A program made the translations under genes and the position numbers. Below, piece by piece: positions 35,301 to 48,004 of a stretch of DNA of 64,000 nt (the first letter of the stretch is position 1; every line of letters starts with the position of its first letter). Source of the DNA: Trema orientale (Eukaryota > Streptophyta > Magnoliopsida > Rosales > Cannabaceae); contig JXTC01000120.1 of assembly GCA_002914845.1 (NCBI GenBank), forward strand, positions 120,456-184,455, in the 5' to 3' direction. The notes below the pieces were generated by a model. It did no database searches and was not told the origin of the DNA. It worked only from the letters and a program-made list of their open reading frames with translations.

Positions 35301-37433
35301 TTATATAGGACATTTCGAGGAAATGAAAGAAAAATAATATATCACGGTCAACTTTTTTTTTTCCAGTTATTATCTCTTTTTTTTTTAAAATGAAATTTCT
35401 CACATTGAGGAAAGTACAACTAAACACCATTTAATGTGGTAACTATGAAATTCGAAGACCATTTTTCTTTTTGTTCTGGTACTATATTGTTTTTCAGTTA
35501 AGCACAGACTAATTTTAAAACCCACAAAACTTTACATGTTAAATTGTCAAAGATTCAAGTAGTATTTGACATTTTTCCTATGAGAATTACACTATTTAAT
35601 GTGATCCATACATCAATATCATGTTTATTTACTTTTTACGTGGAGAGTGGAAATTGAATTCAAATTCCTCGCATTGGACTTTTTCTCTCTAATTGGAACT
35701 TGGAGATTCTAACATTAGTAGGTTTGGTCACTACTAACTTATCACATATCCATTCTTGTTTTGAACCACTCATTAGCAATGTTGTTTATAATTCTTTTTC
35801 GTATAAATTTTAAGATTGCTTAAACCAATTTCAAGTTGTCCTTTTGAATCAATTTTCAACGATTATAGGGAAATTTACAAAATCACAATCCAATTTTAAG
35901 TGTTTTATCATCATCTCACATGAATTACGAAAGTATTCCTTCGGATAACCAAAAATATATAAGGCACGTATTTATAATCTCATGAGATACTTTTGTAACT
36001 GATCATGAATTAACATCACATAACTTGTTTTTATAACTTAAAACCCTTTCTTTTTTGGTAGTTTTTGGAAACACCCACTAGAGTTGACTTAATAGCTTTT
36101 TGCTCTGAAGAGTTGACTTAATAGCTAATATCACTATCATCTTGGTAATTAGCACAATTTGAACATTGTCGGTGCGATGACACTGTAGCGACTCTCTCTA
36201 AGTTTTTTTTTTCGTTCGATCAAAGTATCAGTTTTTTGTGTGTGTCCCGTGATAGGCAAAATAAGTGTACGATGCAAAACTTCGTAGTTCGTACTAAAAT
36301 TGCTTGGCCCCATATCATGGTACTAACTACCAACCAAGGCATGTCAATACAATACATCTTTAATCTTTAGATCTCTCTTGTTCTTTCACCAATTATGGTA
36401 AAAAAAAAAAAAAAAGAATAAATAAAAAGGAAAAAAGTGTCCACGAATTAATAATTGGTAGAATTTGTACTCCTAGCTTCTCTTAAAGAAAGTCATTTAT
36501 TTCTTTATTGGGCTCTAGAAGGTCATATATATTTCAATTGCACTTCACAATTGGCTCTCATTTATTTCCTCCTTTTTATTTTTTTCACTTTGTTGTCCAA
36601 GTACAATGTTGAAATAGACAAAAGTCAAGGTAGAGGAAGAACAGTGGAGAAGAATACTTATATCATGTATTGATAATTGTTCAATACGTATAAGAGGTAT
36701 AGAGAATATATATACAAAAGACTGGTGTCAGGACACAATACCTAGACCGTGTCAAGCATCAAGTGTAAAGGATCTTAAAACTATTTTGCCTAATAACTAA
36801 AAGTTATTGACTGATATCGCTCACAAAAAAAAAATGCTATTAACTGATATACTACTTGTCAATATTCTTATCAGAAATGATCGAATCTAACATGCATAGA
36901 ACACTCCTACCTATGCATTGTCAGTTTAAGATTTTGAGACAAATATGAAAACTTTAATTAGAGACATTAGTTTTCGCGATTACGCTTGATATAGAGTAAA
37001 GAAAATGGGGGGAATGAATGAAGTGGGAGAAAAACAAGTCATGAACTACGAAAAAGAAAATAATCTTTAAGAGATTGGATAAAAAGGAGGAAAAAAATAG
37101 TTTATTTCAAATTTACCGATCATTCATAGTTAATTAAGTAATTCCAAAGCCTCATCAACTAAGAAAAGTCATTTAATAATAGTTCTTTTGTTTAGATTTA
37201 GGCAAACAAAATTATGATTTTTTTTTTTTTTAGAGAAAGCTAAAATTAGATTTGGCGTAAGTATATAAAATTTTGCCAAATTATTTAGGAAAGAGAAAAT
37301 TTTCAAAATAAAATTATAGGAAAATTTTTTTCTCTTTCTTCTTCCTTGACTTTTTCCTTTTAATTTTTTTCTCTAAAGATAATTCAAGCACCAAACAAAG
37401 TCCTAGAAACTGGAGAATTAAATTTGATAGTCT
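32320..37433. other. Long intergenic stretch; GC-richer block at 33070-33620
   Basis: 33070-33620 is less AT-rich and carries repeated GGTCAGA / CCGACCA / GGTCGGC motifs. This suggests retroelement LTR debris, but no domain or LTR border could be found, and the 76-codon frame at 33137-33367 has no recognised motif. 34380-34590 is a block with repeated ATGGTTACAA between two TA microsatellites (34360-34378 and 34573-34587), perhaps a short inserted element. A-run at 35119-35139. The rest shows nothing. Confidence 0.45.
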
Positions 37434-37631
37434 GACGAAGTGGGTTGGCTCAAGTGGTAAGAGCACCTACTACCTAGGATCTTGGTCCTAGGTTCGAATC
37501 ATACCGGGGTAGTCGTGAAAGCCTATTATCCCTAATAGGGTAGGGTGGGGATTGGATAGTATTAGGCATTTTCCTTTAATTTGTAATAAGTGGAGGTCAT
37601 TAGTTAAGTCCCACTTTTTTAAAGAAAAAAA
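37434..37631 (+). mobile_element. tRNA-derived SINE, about 198 bp
   Basis: An RNA polymerase III A box (TGGCTCAAGTGG, 37446-37457) and B box (GGTTCGAATC, 37491-37500) sit 33 bp apart in a tRNA-like head. An unrelated body (GGGTAGGGTGGGGATTGG) and an A-rich tail (37620-37634) follow. It is bounded by a 14 bp direct repeat with one mismatch: AAATTTGATAGTCT (37420-37433) and AAATTTAATAGTCT (37632-37645). This is a complete young SINE insertion, mobilised in trans by LINE machinery. It is not a working tRNA gene: no full cloverleaf follows the B box. Confidence 0.88.
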
Positions 37632-39309
37632 AAATTTAATAGTCTCTTCTCCTATACATATAGTCATCTTCATTTCTATTCTGTTTTATTCTCTTTTTCT
37701 TTGTTTCCAAAAACACATTTGTTTTTCCTCTATAAATCTCTTTTACATTTTCTTTTATTAATCTTTTCATCTCAGCCAAGCATAGACAAAATTTGCACTC
37801 CATTTGAACTGGCTTCTATTGTTTGTCCATTTTGTAACTTTTCATACAATAAATTTTGTGCACATGCCTCACGTTCTAAAGAAAATTACTAATAATAATG
37901 ATATTAATTAATTTATATTTTCCTCTAAAAAATTTTAAAACTTATAATTAGTGATGCAACAAAATATAATAGAATCAACAAAGAGTAAGAGACAAGAAAA
38001 TTAAATAGACAAACAATTTACTTCTATATCTAAACTATGTACACTTTAAAACTTTCCAAATGAACGTACGTTTTAACTTTTTTCGTAACGTTCAATCAAG
38101 CTCAAATATGCGTGACTTTTGTCAGTTCTCTAAGGACAATTACGTAAATGTCTTATGAGTTTAGGTGAATTAATCAGTTAATGCTCTCGATTTTTTTTTA
38201 AATGTCCAGTTCCATATGTTATTTGGGTTATATTTGTATCAATTTAGAGTAAGAATAATTTTGTCTTTTTAATACAGTTTTGATCGAATTAGATAGATAA
38301 GTGATATTTGTATTGGTTTATTAATTTGAATGGATATTTCTGTTATTTATAAAAAATCAAGAAATAAATAAGATTTTGACAAATCGAAATGTATTTTTAT
38401 AATTTCATTCTTGCAGTTATCCTGTTTCTTTAACGGTTGCGTCTTGTCACGAGTCATGTGTTAAGTACATGGACATCAGTTAGCTAGCTAATTAATATGG
38501 TAAATTAATGCCTGTGGGCGGAAAAAGAAAGGAAAATTTTAAGACATGCAGAAGCATGCATGTCAAACAATACAATTTGACATAAAAAATAAAATAAAAT
38601 GAAAAATTCCTTCTCAACTGTGATCGCAGAGTAAATGATTGACAGATTTACATTTCCTTCAAGGTACTTTATTTTACGGTACTTAACACGTGAATGTTTA
38701 GTCAAAAACTTAAAAGTGTTATATCTGCATATGAGCTCATCCGAGGTGTTTAGAGACGTGTTAGATCATGTTTATTAATCCGCTATAAATCGTAATATAA
38801 TGAATAAAATATAATTTTTTTTATGCTTCACTCATTTATTTTTTTATTTATCTAATATAACACAAATTTTGAGAAATTGTTCATATAATTAGTGAAATTG
38901 AGAAAGAGTAATAATAAGGACACCATGTCAAAAATTTGTAAAAGAAATGTAAACCACATAATGTATCATCATATTCAAAAAAACCTTTTCTCAAAGTTGA
39001 AGAACACTATTATGAATTGTATAGTTAAAAATGATATCTCATAACATTGATATATGTTTTTAGTGCCCTAGCATTATTCCGTCAATCAATAAGCTAGGGC
39101 GATGCATTTTACATTTACAATGTTTATTTATATAATGTGAGAGACTTGCTTTTAATTAAATAGAGAAGTTTGTGATTCCAAATTTTAACCTCAATATTGG
39201 AGATGATTTGACAATATTACAATCAATAGTTAAGAATTATTGTTTGAATTAATTATTAGCATTTTGTATTTTTCTTTATATTTTGAACGAGTCAATTGGT
39301 TAGTTTATT
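37632..39309. other. AT-rich intergenic DNA, no gene seen
   Basis: No recognised gene. Short open frames such as 37701-37892 (+) and 38505-38705 (-) have no known motif. Confidence 0.5.
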
Positions 39310-39649
39310 AGCTAGCAATAATTTATTTAAAAAAAAAAACAATTTGTGACTAAAATAAATTCATGGCTAAAAAAGAGTAATCATTACTACTAAAAAGTTT
39401 GTGGATAAAAATTTGTCACGAAAAATAGAATTTATTGTGATCATAATACTTTAAGTCACAACCAATATCATTATAATATATAAATTTTTTTTTAATTAAA
39501 AGTACATTATAGTGACAATTTGTTACTAAATACTATTTTTCAATACCAAGAAATTTATAGTCGTGACGAAAAATTTTTAGTATAAAAAATGGTTATGACT
39601 AAAAATTAAAATTGTCACTAAAATGTGAGCATTTTTTTTTTTTGAAGTG
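39310..39649. mobile_element. Probable CACTA-type MITE, about 340 bp
   Basis: Contains repeated GTGACTAAAAT / TTTGTCACGA / AGTCACAACC motifs in both orientations, as in 32017-32319. Its right end is T-rich and closes with GAAGTG (39649), close to the canonical TGTAGTG. The left border is degraded, so the start is approximate and no target duplication was confirmed. Confidence 0.5.
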
Positions 39650-42600
39650 CGGTAAGATTTATACGTATAAGTTTGTTAGCTAGTAGAGTTAAAACATAAC
39701 TAATGACAACTATAATTGCTCCTCAATTGGTGATTTAGTTAATGGTTCTTACTTGCACCAGTCTAGCTTGTATTTTTTCACATGATATTAAGAGCTGAAT
39801 TATAGTTACATGTTAATCAACTTTGAGTTGTCTTAGGAAGCCTTAACCCTTGAAGAGCCAACCTATTTGGAGACTTCGAGACTCCGGCTTCTCGAATTAC
39901 TAGTTCTTTTTTATATTTTTGTTAAGCTTTTAAATGTTACTAATTAAGAATACGTTTGTGACACATATAATCAGAGATTGGAAATGACTGCAAGAATTAA
40001 CAATATTTTTTAGATTAACATTTCTAAATTAAGAGAATATAAGATCATATATATGACTTGTCATATGCATTTATATACTTAAGATCATTTGATAAAAACG
40101 TATTAAGATATACGTACATATATAAATACGATAAAATCTAATAAATATCTAATTTCCGAAATGTACGTAAGATAGTTATTTCCACAAATTTTGGAGTTAG
40201 ATGACTTGGTCTAAGACTTGAAATTTAGATCTCGAAAACAGCTTTTTTATTTTATTTATTTATTTTTTAAAGAACGCGAGACTTATGAAAGTGAAAAATG
40301 ATTGGAGCTGCCTTTATCTTTCCAGCAAATCCTTTATTTTGAAAAAAGATGTACTTTCTTCGAGTGGAGAGGGAAGTGAGGGGACTTTATTTTTTATTTA
40401 TTTATTTTTGGTTGAAGAGTGAGGGGACGTGTTATTCACAGAATATTGCATAAAGTGAAGCCAATAATCAACAAATATATAGCACTTTGCAGCGCAAAGC
40501 TTGACAAGTGTAAAGTATACCAACTCCTTTCTCACATGCTCTCATGTGAATGCACATATTTTGACCTCAATGGTTTCATTTTTCTATGCAAAGTTGATAC
40601 GATAAACAACTCAATTTGATATTTCATATATAAAACATTGATCACTTTCAATGTACAAATTATTATTATTTAAACATTATTGCTTAAGTTCGAATCTAAG
40701 ACGATGTTCCAACTAGTGCAGTTCATAATTATTTATTTATTTGCATCGTATGTCAGTAATACATGAGATTGAATTTTATCATTACTGATGCATGTCAGAT
40801 GAATAAAATTTCACTTAATAGTCGATTCTGAATGGGAAAAGTAATGGCTTAAATACGACGGTCTTCTTTTTTCTTTTTTTTTTTTAAACAAAATTTCATT
40901 ATGAGCATGTTTGGATACACTTTTAATTTTTTATTTATAAAAATTGAAAACAAAAATAAAAAATTTATTTANCAAACATGCTTGGCAACTTTAAAAGTTA
41001 ATTAGAAAATTCCATTTTTAAAAATTTATTCAGAAAATATCACTTCCGAAAAATTTACTTATAAAATGTCATTTTAGAGATTTATTTAGAAAAAATACTG
41101 GGTTTACTTTGTCTTTTTGTTTTAAAAAAATTTTGAAAGTGAAAAATTCTCACTTTAATTATTTTAAAAAATTTTGTTTACAATTTTTTTAAATAGAAAA
41201 TAAAAATAATGTTATCAGGTATGTTTTTCCCAAAAAAAAATTGTAAATTTTTATTTATTTAAAAAAACCAAAAATAAAAATGTATACAAGCATACCAGGG
41301 TCTCAAACGGGCCTTTTTGTTTTATTTTTATTTTAGTTTTGTAATTTGGTTTTATGATCTATCCCGTAATCTATTATCCATGGTCAAATTCTAATAAGTT
41401 ACATTCTTTTTTGACTTCATGGTAACTTCCATTCTTATCTGAAGTGTGTGTGTGTGTTTTTTTTTTTTTTTTTTGGGTTTAATTTTCGGAACTTTTTTTT
41501 TATAGTCCTTGTTTCCTGTTTAAATTCCTCCATATGATTGGACGCCTTATCATTAAGAAGACAAAACTTTTACTGAAATTAAAAAGGGTTCTCTACTCTC
41601 TGTAAGCCCAAATTTTTGGTATTTTTGTTAAGGGACAAGGATCTAGATTAAAATGCCAAATATCAGGTGTTAATCTTACTGTAACAAAAAATATATAAGC
41701 GTAGGCATTCGGTAAATTAAACTAAAAAAACGATTATTATGCTAAAAGCAACATTCTATTGCTTAATAAATTATAAAATATATGTGCTATAAAATGATAT
41801 TTCAAGAAAGATACTACTTGAGGTACTAACTTTTATATCAAATTTTTAGTACCAACACATGTGGCATGTGATTTGTCATCGCTCAATTAGTGATAATGTT
41901 TAATCTATTTGTTATAAGTTTTAACACACCAATTAATTAGTGATAAGTTACATATCACATGTGTTGGTATAAAAAATTTAGTACAAAAGTTGAGATATGT
42001 AGTGTTATTCATTTCAAGAATATTGTATGATAGTATTAAAATAAGTTTTGCAAGTACAACCCTTATCTTACTCCTCAAATTGTGCTAAAAAATAATAGTT
42101 ACATAAGAGATTTTTTAAGATCTTGACTAGAAGTAAATATATGCCTCATTTTTTTCATATTTTTTTCAATCACTTTTAAAAGTTAAAAGTAGTTCTCCAA
42201 AAGCAATCTCACACGGGCTCATAGAGTTGGTAAACAATACGATACTCCAGAGGATATTTTTTGAAATGTCATTCTCGTTTTGATATTATTTTATGTTTTT
42301 TTTTTTTTGAGGAAACCGATTTTTGAGTTATAAAGGTTTTTGTTGCAATATTTTCGTACTCATAAACATTCACTGGCAATAACAATTAATATTAACAGGC
42401 ACAAAATTGTTATTTAAAACCATAAAACAAAATTTAAGGAGCAATTGTAGTGTGGCGTAGGATCACATGTAAATTTAAAGTTTGTGGTCTACTATATTAG
42501 TTGGCATTTTGTTTCATGGAGTAGAATAAAATATAAATAAGACTGGTATTGGAACTTAGCATGGATTAAGAATTGCATATAAGAATTTAATAGAATTGTA

Positions 42601-43676
42601 TATAAGAATGTAATGACCAAGTGATTATAATTCCAAATTTATTAAACTTAAGCATGAAAATTAGAATTAATATCTGACTCGGGATGATTATGTATACCCC
42701 TAACTGCAATACATAATTTGTTTATATATATATAGTACATATGAAAATATGTTTGAAAGTGCTTATAATATGAAACATTGACAATTATTATAATATTATC
42801 TTCCAATAATTTAAATTATTATTTGGTGCAATAGCTACTTCATAGAGATAACCCTAATCAGTTTCTATTCCAATGGTGGTTGCTGGGTTGGAAAAGAAAA
42901 CCACTAAAACTAAGAAAGAATGTGAAAACAAACAAATACAAAATTTGAAAAGTTGTCGTCGGCCTAGAAAAAAACACCTAATAGTTTCATATAGTTTATA
43001 CTTTATACAGTTTGCATATTAATAAAATTTTATACATCAACGGAAAGAAGAATGAGAGGACCAGAATTGGAAGGAGCGTGGTGTGGTGCGGTGTTCTGAC
43101 CACCTATGGACTTATTCACTCAGCTTAGAAGGACCACTCTGATTAAAAACGTGAACTGTTTACTTGGACAGTTGTACTTAAATTAAGCTCCACCCTCAAA
43201 GAGAATGAAAGAAAAACAAAAAAATTTACAAACTTCCCAATTTCTAGAATCTGATCCACTTTTCTTTTTTTCTTTTTGAAACATTCCCTGTGAAGCAAAA
43301 AAAGAAGGCTTAGAAAGTCGATTTTTCCCACCTTACTATATATTATTGTTTTATTATTGTAAATCAATTTTCAATGGATTAAGTTCTTAAGATATGAATT
43401 GTAGAAATCTTCAAATCTAAAAGAGTACTATAATAATCACACATTATAAATTTTTTTATTAAAAAAAAAATCCACATATAGATTAAGGCGGGAGAAAAAT
43501 AAGTCTCTCCAATAAATTTCTAGAATCTCACCTTGAGATTTACTATGCAATAGAGGGTCATGATTGCATGCAGACATACGTTTGACAAGTATGTGCTTAA
43601 TTAGCATCCCTCGAAAATAAAATATTTTTTTCTTCGTGGCTGTTGTAATTTTTTTAAACATTTAGTCATTTTGTCC
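39650..43676. other. Long AT-rich intergenic stretch with one N at 40972
   Basis: 40905-41315 contains repeated AAAATTTATTTA / AAAAATAAAAAT stretches beginning GAGCATGTTTGG and ending near CAAACGGGCC. This could be an old MITE with a CCCGTTTG-type end, but the borders are unclear. A GT microsatellite followed by a T-run lies at 41445-41475. No gene recognised on either strand. Confidence 0.45.
40972..40972. other. Single N, assembly join or ambiguous base
   Basis: An N between ATTTATTTA and CAAACATGC. No duplicated flank like that at 2970 is visible here. Confidence 0.9.
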
Positions 43677-44326
43677 TAGGGATGGCAACGGTATATGCCT
43701 ATTCCACGATTCTACCCTACCTATTTACCTGCCAAAAGAAAGCGGGTAGGGTACGAATATTGCTCGTATTAGGTAAAGGGTATCCACAGATAAACCTATC
43801 CACTAAAATTGAAAATAATTATAGTCACATACCAAATAAAAATATAAAGAAAGATCAAATCCAACACAATCAAAGTGCAAAAATAGAATGTCTAAGTAAC
43901 AAAATAATCAAAATATATCTCTTTTTTTCTATATATATATATATAGGGCCCGTTTGGATAATTTTTACTCCCTAAAGTAAAAGCTCAAAAAGATCTTCTT
44001 GAAAAAGTTAGTGGGTCTATGTTTCATTAAAAATGTCTTTTAATTAAAAAAAGATTTTCTGACAATTCATCCAAACGCCCCCAAAAGTAACTTTTGGACT
44101 CCAAAAGAATACATAGATATTTACTTATTTGTTCTATATAAATCATAATGAATTTAAGTTATTCAGGATTTGTATATATTCGAGTAGGATAGGATCGAGC
44201 AGTAGGGACGGTGCCCCCAAACTTGTATGCTACCCATACTCATATCAGGTACTTAAGTTTGTACTTATACTCGTACCGTACCCTAAACTCGAATATCTCA
44301 TGTATTACCTCTCCTTCCAACCCTCC
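43677..44326 (+). mobile_element. Degraded hAT-like element with a nested MITE
   Basis: Starts TAGGGATGGCAACGG, a common plant hAT terminus, and contains GGGTAGGGTACGAATATTGC- and ACTCGTACCGTACCC-like inverted blocks typical of that family. A right end is only suggested, at CCTTCCAACCCT (44315-44326). No target duplication is readable. The frames 43682-43975 and 44129-44365 follow these repeats and are not genes. Confidence 0.5.
43946..44082. mobile_element. Short MITE (137 bp) nested in the hAT-like element
   Basis: Left end GGGCCCGTTTGGATAATT and right end AATTCATCCAAACGCCCCC are inverted. It follows a TA microsatellite, so a target duplication cannot be read. It interrupts the surrounding hAT-like element and is therefore the younger insertion. 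Confidence 0.5.
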
Positions 44327-44394
44327 CCCCCTCCTAAGGGTAAGTACCTGAGGGTAAATAGGTGAACGAGTATAATTATTATCCTTATAATTTG

Positions 44395-45608
44395 GGGTTT
44401 ATATCACATACAGTCTTCAATATTTTCTCTAAGTATTAATCAGATCCCCAACTTTTTTTTTCGTTAGTTTTTAGATCCCAAATTTTCACATTTATATCAC
44501 TTTAGTCATTTTTTAACTTTTTCGTTCAATTCAACTGATATCTAATAATTTTAGTATTATTTGTGTCATCAATCTTTATACAATGTATTACTTAGGTCCC
44601 CATTTTTTATTTTGTAGCTTTTGACTTCTCAAACTCTCTTTTGTAATACTTAGGTCATTTTGAGTTAATTTTGAGTTAAAATCTAACTATAATTAAATTG
44701 GACTAAATAAATTAATAAAAACTGCTGAATTCAAAAGTAATACCAAAATGACTCAATTAGATATTTATTGAAATACATACCAAAAATACACATATCAAAA
44801 CTCATATTTTTTCAATAATTTAATGTTCATTTGTCAATTGAGAGACTTTTAGACTATTTTTAAACGATTGCAAGTTCATAAAATTGTAAAAAAATGAATT
44901 TTATGATCGTTGATAAGAAATCATCATTAAATAGAAAATTTTTTCTCTTGTTATATCTATATATGTACTCGATCGACATCTATTTATAAATATTAAATTT
45001 TGTGTTATTAACTATTACTATCATCAAAAACCATGATTTTCTATAAATTAATGTCAATTTATTATTTAAGAAGTTTTTAAACTTCTTTATTACTTATGAG
45101 TTTTAACTAAAAGGAAAAAAAAGATTAATGAGTTTATAGAATTGGAGAAAATAAACTTTACCACCATTAGTAAGATTTAACAATTAGATCGTATAATATT
45201 GTTGGTAATAAGAATTAACTAAAAATGATATTGTTGTTTAGGATTTTTTTTTTTTTTTGAAAAAAGCCTTATTGGTATTGAACATTCTATTGGTAGTTTT
45301 CAATTGGTAGTTTTCATTAATTTATCTAGTAAAATTTGGTTAGAGTTAGATTTTAAATCAAAATTAACTCAAAACGGACCTAAGTATTACAAAAATTGAA
45401 GTTTAAGGAGTCAAGAACTACAAAATTAAGAATAGAGACCTAAGTGATATATTATGTAGAGGTTGAGGACCCAAGTGATACTGAAATTTTTAGATAACGG
45501 CTGAATTAGACACAAAAATTGAAAAATGACTGATACGAATGTGAAAGATTAGGGATTTAAAAACTACAAAAAAAAAAAAAGGTTAGGAACTGCAAGTGGT
45601 ATAAACCC
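44395..45608. mobile_element. Mutator-like non-autonomous element, 1.2 kb, with about 300 bp terminal inverted repeats
   Basis: The left arm (44395-44700, starting GGGTTTATATCAC) and right arm (about 45320-45608, ending GGTATAAACCC) are long imperfect inverted repeats. For example, GTAATACTTAGGTC on the left corresponds to GACCTAAGTATTAC on the right, and TAGTTTTTAGATCCC to GGGATTTAAAAACTAC. Flanks TATAATTTG (44386-44394) and TATAATTTA (45609-45617) match 8 of 9, the Mutator target-duplication length. The central 600 bp is AT-rich with no transposase frame. Confidence 0.85.
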
Positions 45609-45617
45609 TATAATTTA

Positions 45618-46336
45618 CCCCCAATATTTGTTCCTCTAGTATGAATTTATCTCATCACTTTTGACTTTGTAGTCAAGTAGTGACTTTTAAATGGTGCAAA
45701 AGAGTTCTTACTTTGCCTCTTAACACTAACATCTTAAAAGACTTTATGTAAAGACACAATAGTAATTTTACTTTTTGCAGAATTAGATAAGGGTATTGAC
45801 ACCCCAAATAAACTATAGGCACCTCTAATCTTAACAAAAACTCAAAAAGGCTATAAAAAGACATTTTAATAAAACTAACCGATCTAATCAACGAAAACAC
45901 CCCAATCCCTCTAATGCCCATGCCTTCTTCATCACTAGTTCTATTTCTCCTTTTTCTTTTTTTCTTGTTTCAGTTTTTATTTTTTGAACCAATAGTTGTT
46001 TTTTTTTTTTTAGTTAACCAATCTCATTTGTATATTTTTCTATTAAATTTCTGTTATTATGGCTTTATAAGTATATATATAATAAATATATTCAACAATG
46101 GCTTCATTTATTTCTTCTTTTTGTATTGTTAAAGAACAGGAATCAAAGAAAAAAATGCATTTAATAGAAAAAGGACAAAAAAAAAAAAGAGAAAGAGAAA
46201 AGAAATCTTAAAAAGGATACATTTGAAACAAGAAGAAATTCCACTCAAAAAAAAATTAAATAAATAAATAAACGAGAGGTAATTATTTTATGAGCTTCTA
46301 AGATAATTAAAACATTGAACCTATTGATTAAATAAA
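45618..46336. other. Intergenic DNA, no gene seen
   Basis: Short frames at 45673-45921 (-) and 45914-46132 (+) lack recognised motifs; the second is a low-complexity Phe/Leu run over T-rich DNA. A-rich tract at 46140-46270. Confidence 0.5.
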
Positions 46337-46509
46337 GGGGGATGGCTACGGTAGGGGCGTCCCTACGTAGGGTCATGCTTTAATTATCGTTGGATGAGAA
46401 TCTGTGGGGAATAACGGGAATCTGTGGAGAATCTATTTATATACAGATTCCCATCCAACGGTGAATAGACAGGACCCTACGTAGGGACGCCCCTACTGTA
46501 GACGCGCCC
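46337..46509 (+). mobile_element. 173 bp foldback MITE, copy B
   Basis: Same sequence as copy A with few changes, beginning GGGGGATGGCTACGGTAGGG and ending ACTGTAGACGCGCCC. Perfect 8 bp target duplication TAAATAAA (46329-46336 and 46510-46517). Non-coding. Confidence 0.95.
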
Positions 46510-46546
46510 TAAATAAAGAGTGTATAAAACAGTGAGAAATATTTTA

Positions 46547-46719
46547 GGGCGCGTCTACAGTAGGGGCGCCCCTACGTAGGGCCCTGTCTATTCACCGTTG
46601 GATGGGAATCTGTATATAAATAGATTCTTCACAGATTCCCGTTATTCCCCACAGATTCCCATCCAACGATAATTAAGGCATGACCCTACGTAGGGACGCC
46701 CCTACCGTAGCCATCCCCA
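46547..46719 (-). mobile_element. 173 bp foldback MITE, copy C (reverse orientation)
   Basis: Begins GGGCGCGTCTACAGTAGGGG and ends CTACCGTAGCCATCCCCA, so it is inverted relative to copies B and D. Perfect 8 bp target duplication ATATTTTA (46539-46546 and 46720-46727). The last base has changed from C to A. Non-coding. Confidence 0.95.
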
Positions 46720-46749
46720 ATATTTTATGACTTTCTAATGATTATTATT

Positions 46750-46921
46750 AGGGGATGGCTACGGTAGGGGCGTCCCTACGTAGGGTCATGCCTTAATTAT
46801 CGTTGGATGGGAATCTGTGGAGAATAACGGGAATCTGTGGAGAATCTATTTATATACAGATTCTCATCCAACGGTGAATAGACAGGACCCTACGTAGGGG
46901 CGCCCTACTGTAGACGCGCCT
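46750..46921 (+). mobile_element. 172 bp foldback MITE, copy D
   Basis: Begins (A)GGGGATGGCTACGG and ends TAGACGCGCCT, with one C lost in the right arm. Flanked by TTATTATT on both sides (46742-46749 and 46922-46929). The flank is a TTA repeat, so this duplication is weaker evidence than for A to C. Non-coding. Confidence 0.9.
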
Positions 46922-46929
46922 TTATTATT

Positions 46930-48004
46930 ATTATTATTTTTGAGAAGATGACTTTCTAATTATTGAGTACTTCCAATCTTCATTACGAAAACAAGAAAAA
47001 TGAATATAAAAAGGAGAACGAACTAAAAAAATATATAAAAGTATAATAATGAAATGAAAATGAGTGCTTTTGTCAATTTTTATCGGGTTTCTTATTATTT
47101 GTCCTTTCTTGTCTTTTAGTAAACAGTGAGGGTGCCTATATGTCATGTTGGACTTATCAATCTAATGCCCCATTAAGTAAATGCCCTTATATATTGTTAC
47201 ATGGTATATATTAAAGATGTGGTTTTTTTTTTTTTTTGCTTAAATGCAGTTTCATATCTAAAAGTATTTAAAAAAAAAAAAGTTTCATATCTAAAATCAA
47301 ACTACGGTAAAAGCACACAACAAAATAATCATTAATATAGCACATACATCAAATTTTGAGACAAAAACTATTATATTATACCTTTTTGTTTTTATTTTAT
47401 TTTTCGATTTATATATATATATTTAACTATGTAAGAAAATTAAAATATTATATAAAATTTTTTCATTTATTTAATTATAAAAAACTTGTAAGAGTATTTA
47501 TTTTAATTTTGTTATAAATGAAATGACTATTTAGTTGTTACTTACTAACTATTTTCTAACGATAATAATATTAGAGACAACGGAATAACATCTTTGCTAT
47601 TTTAGAGTACTTAAATATAAAGTTAAAAGATATTAAAAATTATGAAGTATAATTGATTAAATGTTCAATTTTATTTGACTCCAAGCCATGAATTTTGTTT
47701 TCTTTTGTTTTTGTTTTTTGTTTCGTTTGTTTTTTTTTTTTTTTGTTTTTTTTTCTTTTCTCTCTTCTGCTCTGACCGACAAGAGTTTTATTGGTCTGCT
47801 TTAAAAGCTTGTGTTTCCCATAGTCTTTGATTGCCTCAAATGCCATGTACGCTACGTGGCGTTTCGTGAAATGCTGCCGCATTTTGGGCTTCTAAACTTA
47901 TGACCATGAATCATGGACTTCTTGTCAGCTTACTCTTTTTACTGTTACAAATTAAAATAAAATTATTTAAAAATATTTTGTACACCATCTCAAAAAACGA
48001 AAAG
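46930..48004. other. AT-rich intergenic DNA, no gene seen
   Basis: Contains long T-runs (47223-47238 and 47700-47760). The Lys/Arg-rich frame at 47640-47882 (-) is generated by that T-rich stretch and is not a convincing gene. Confidence 0.5.

Noticed and set aside
37446..37500. tRNA gene suggested by A and B boxes
   Set aside because: The sequence beyond the B box does not form an acceptor stem, and a flanking 14 bp direct repeat plus A-rich tail shows it is a SINE.
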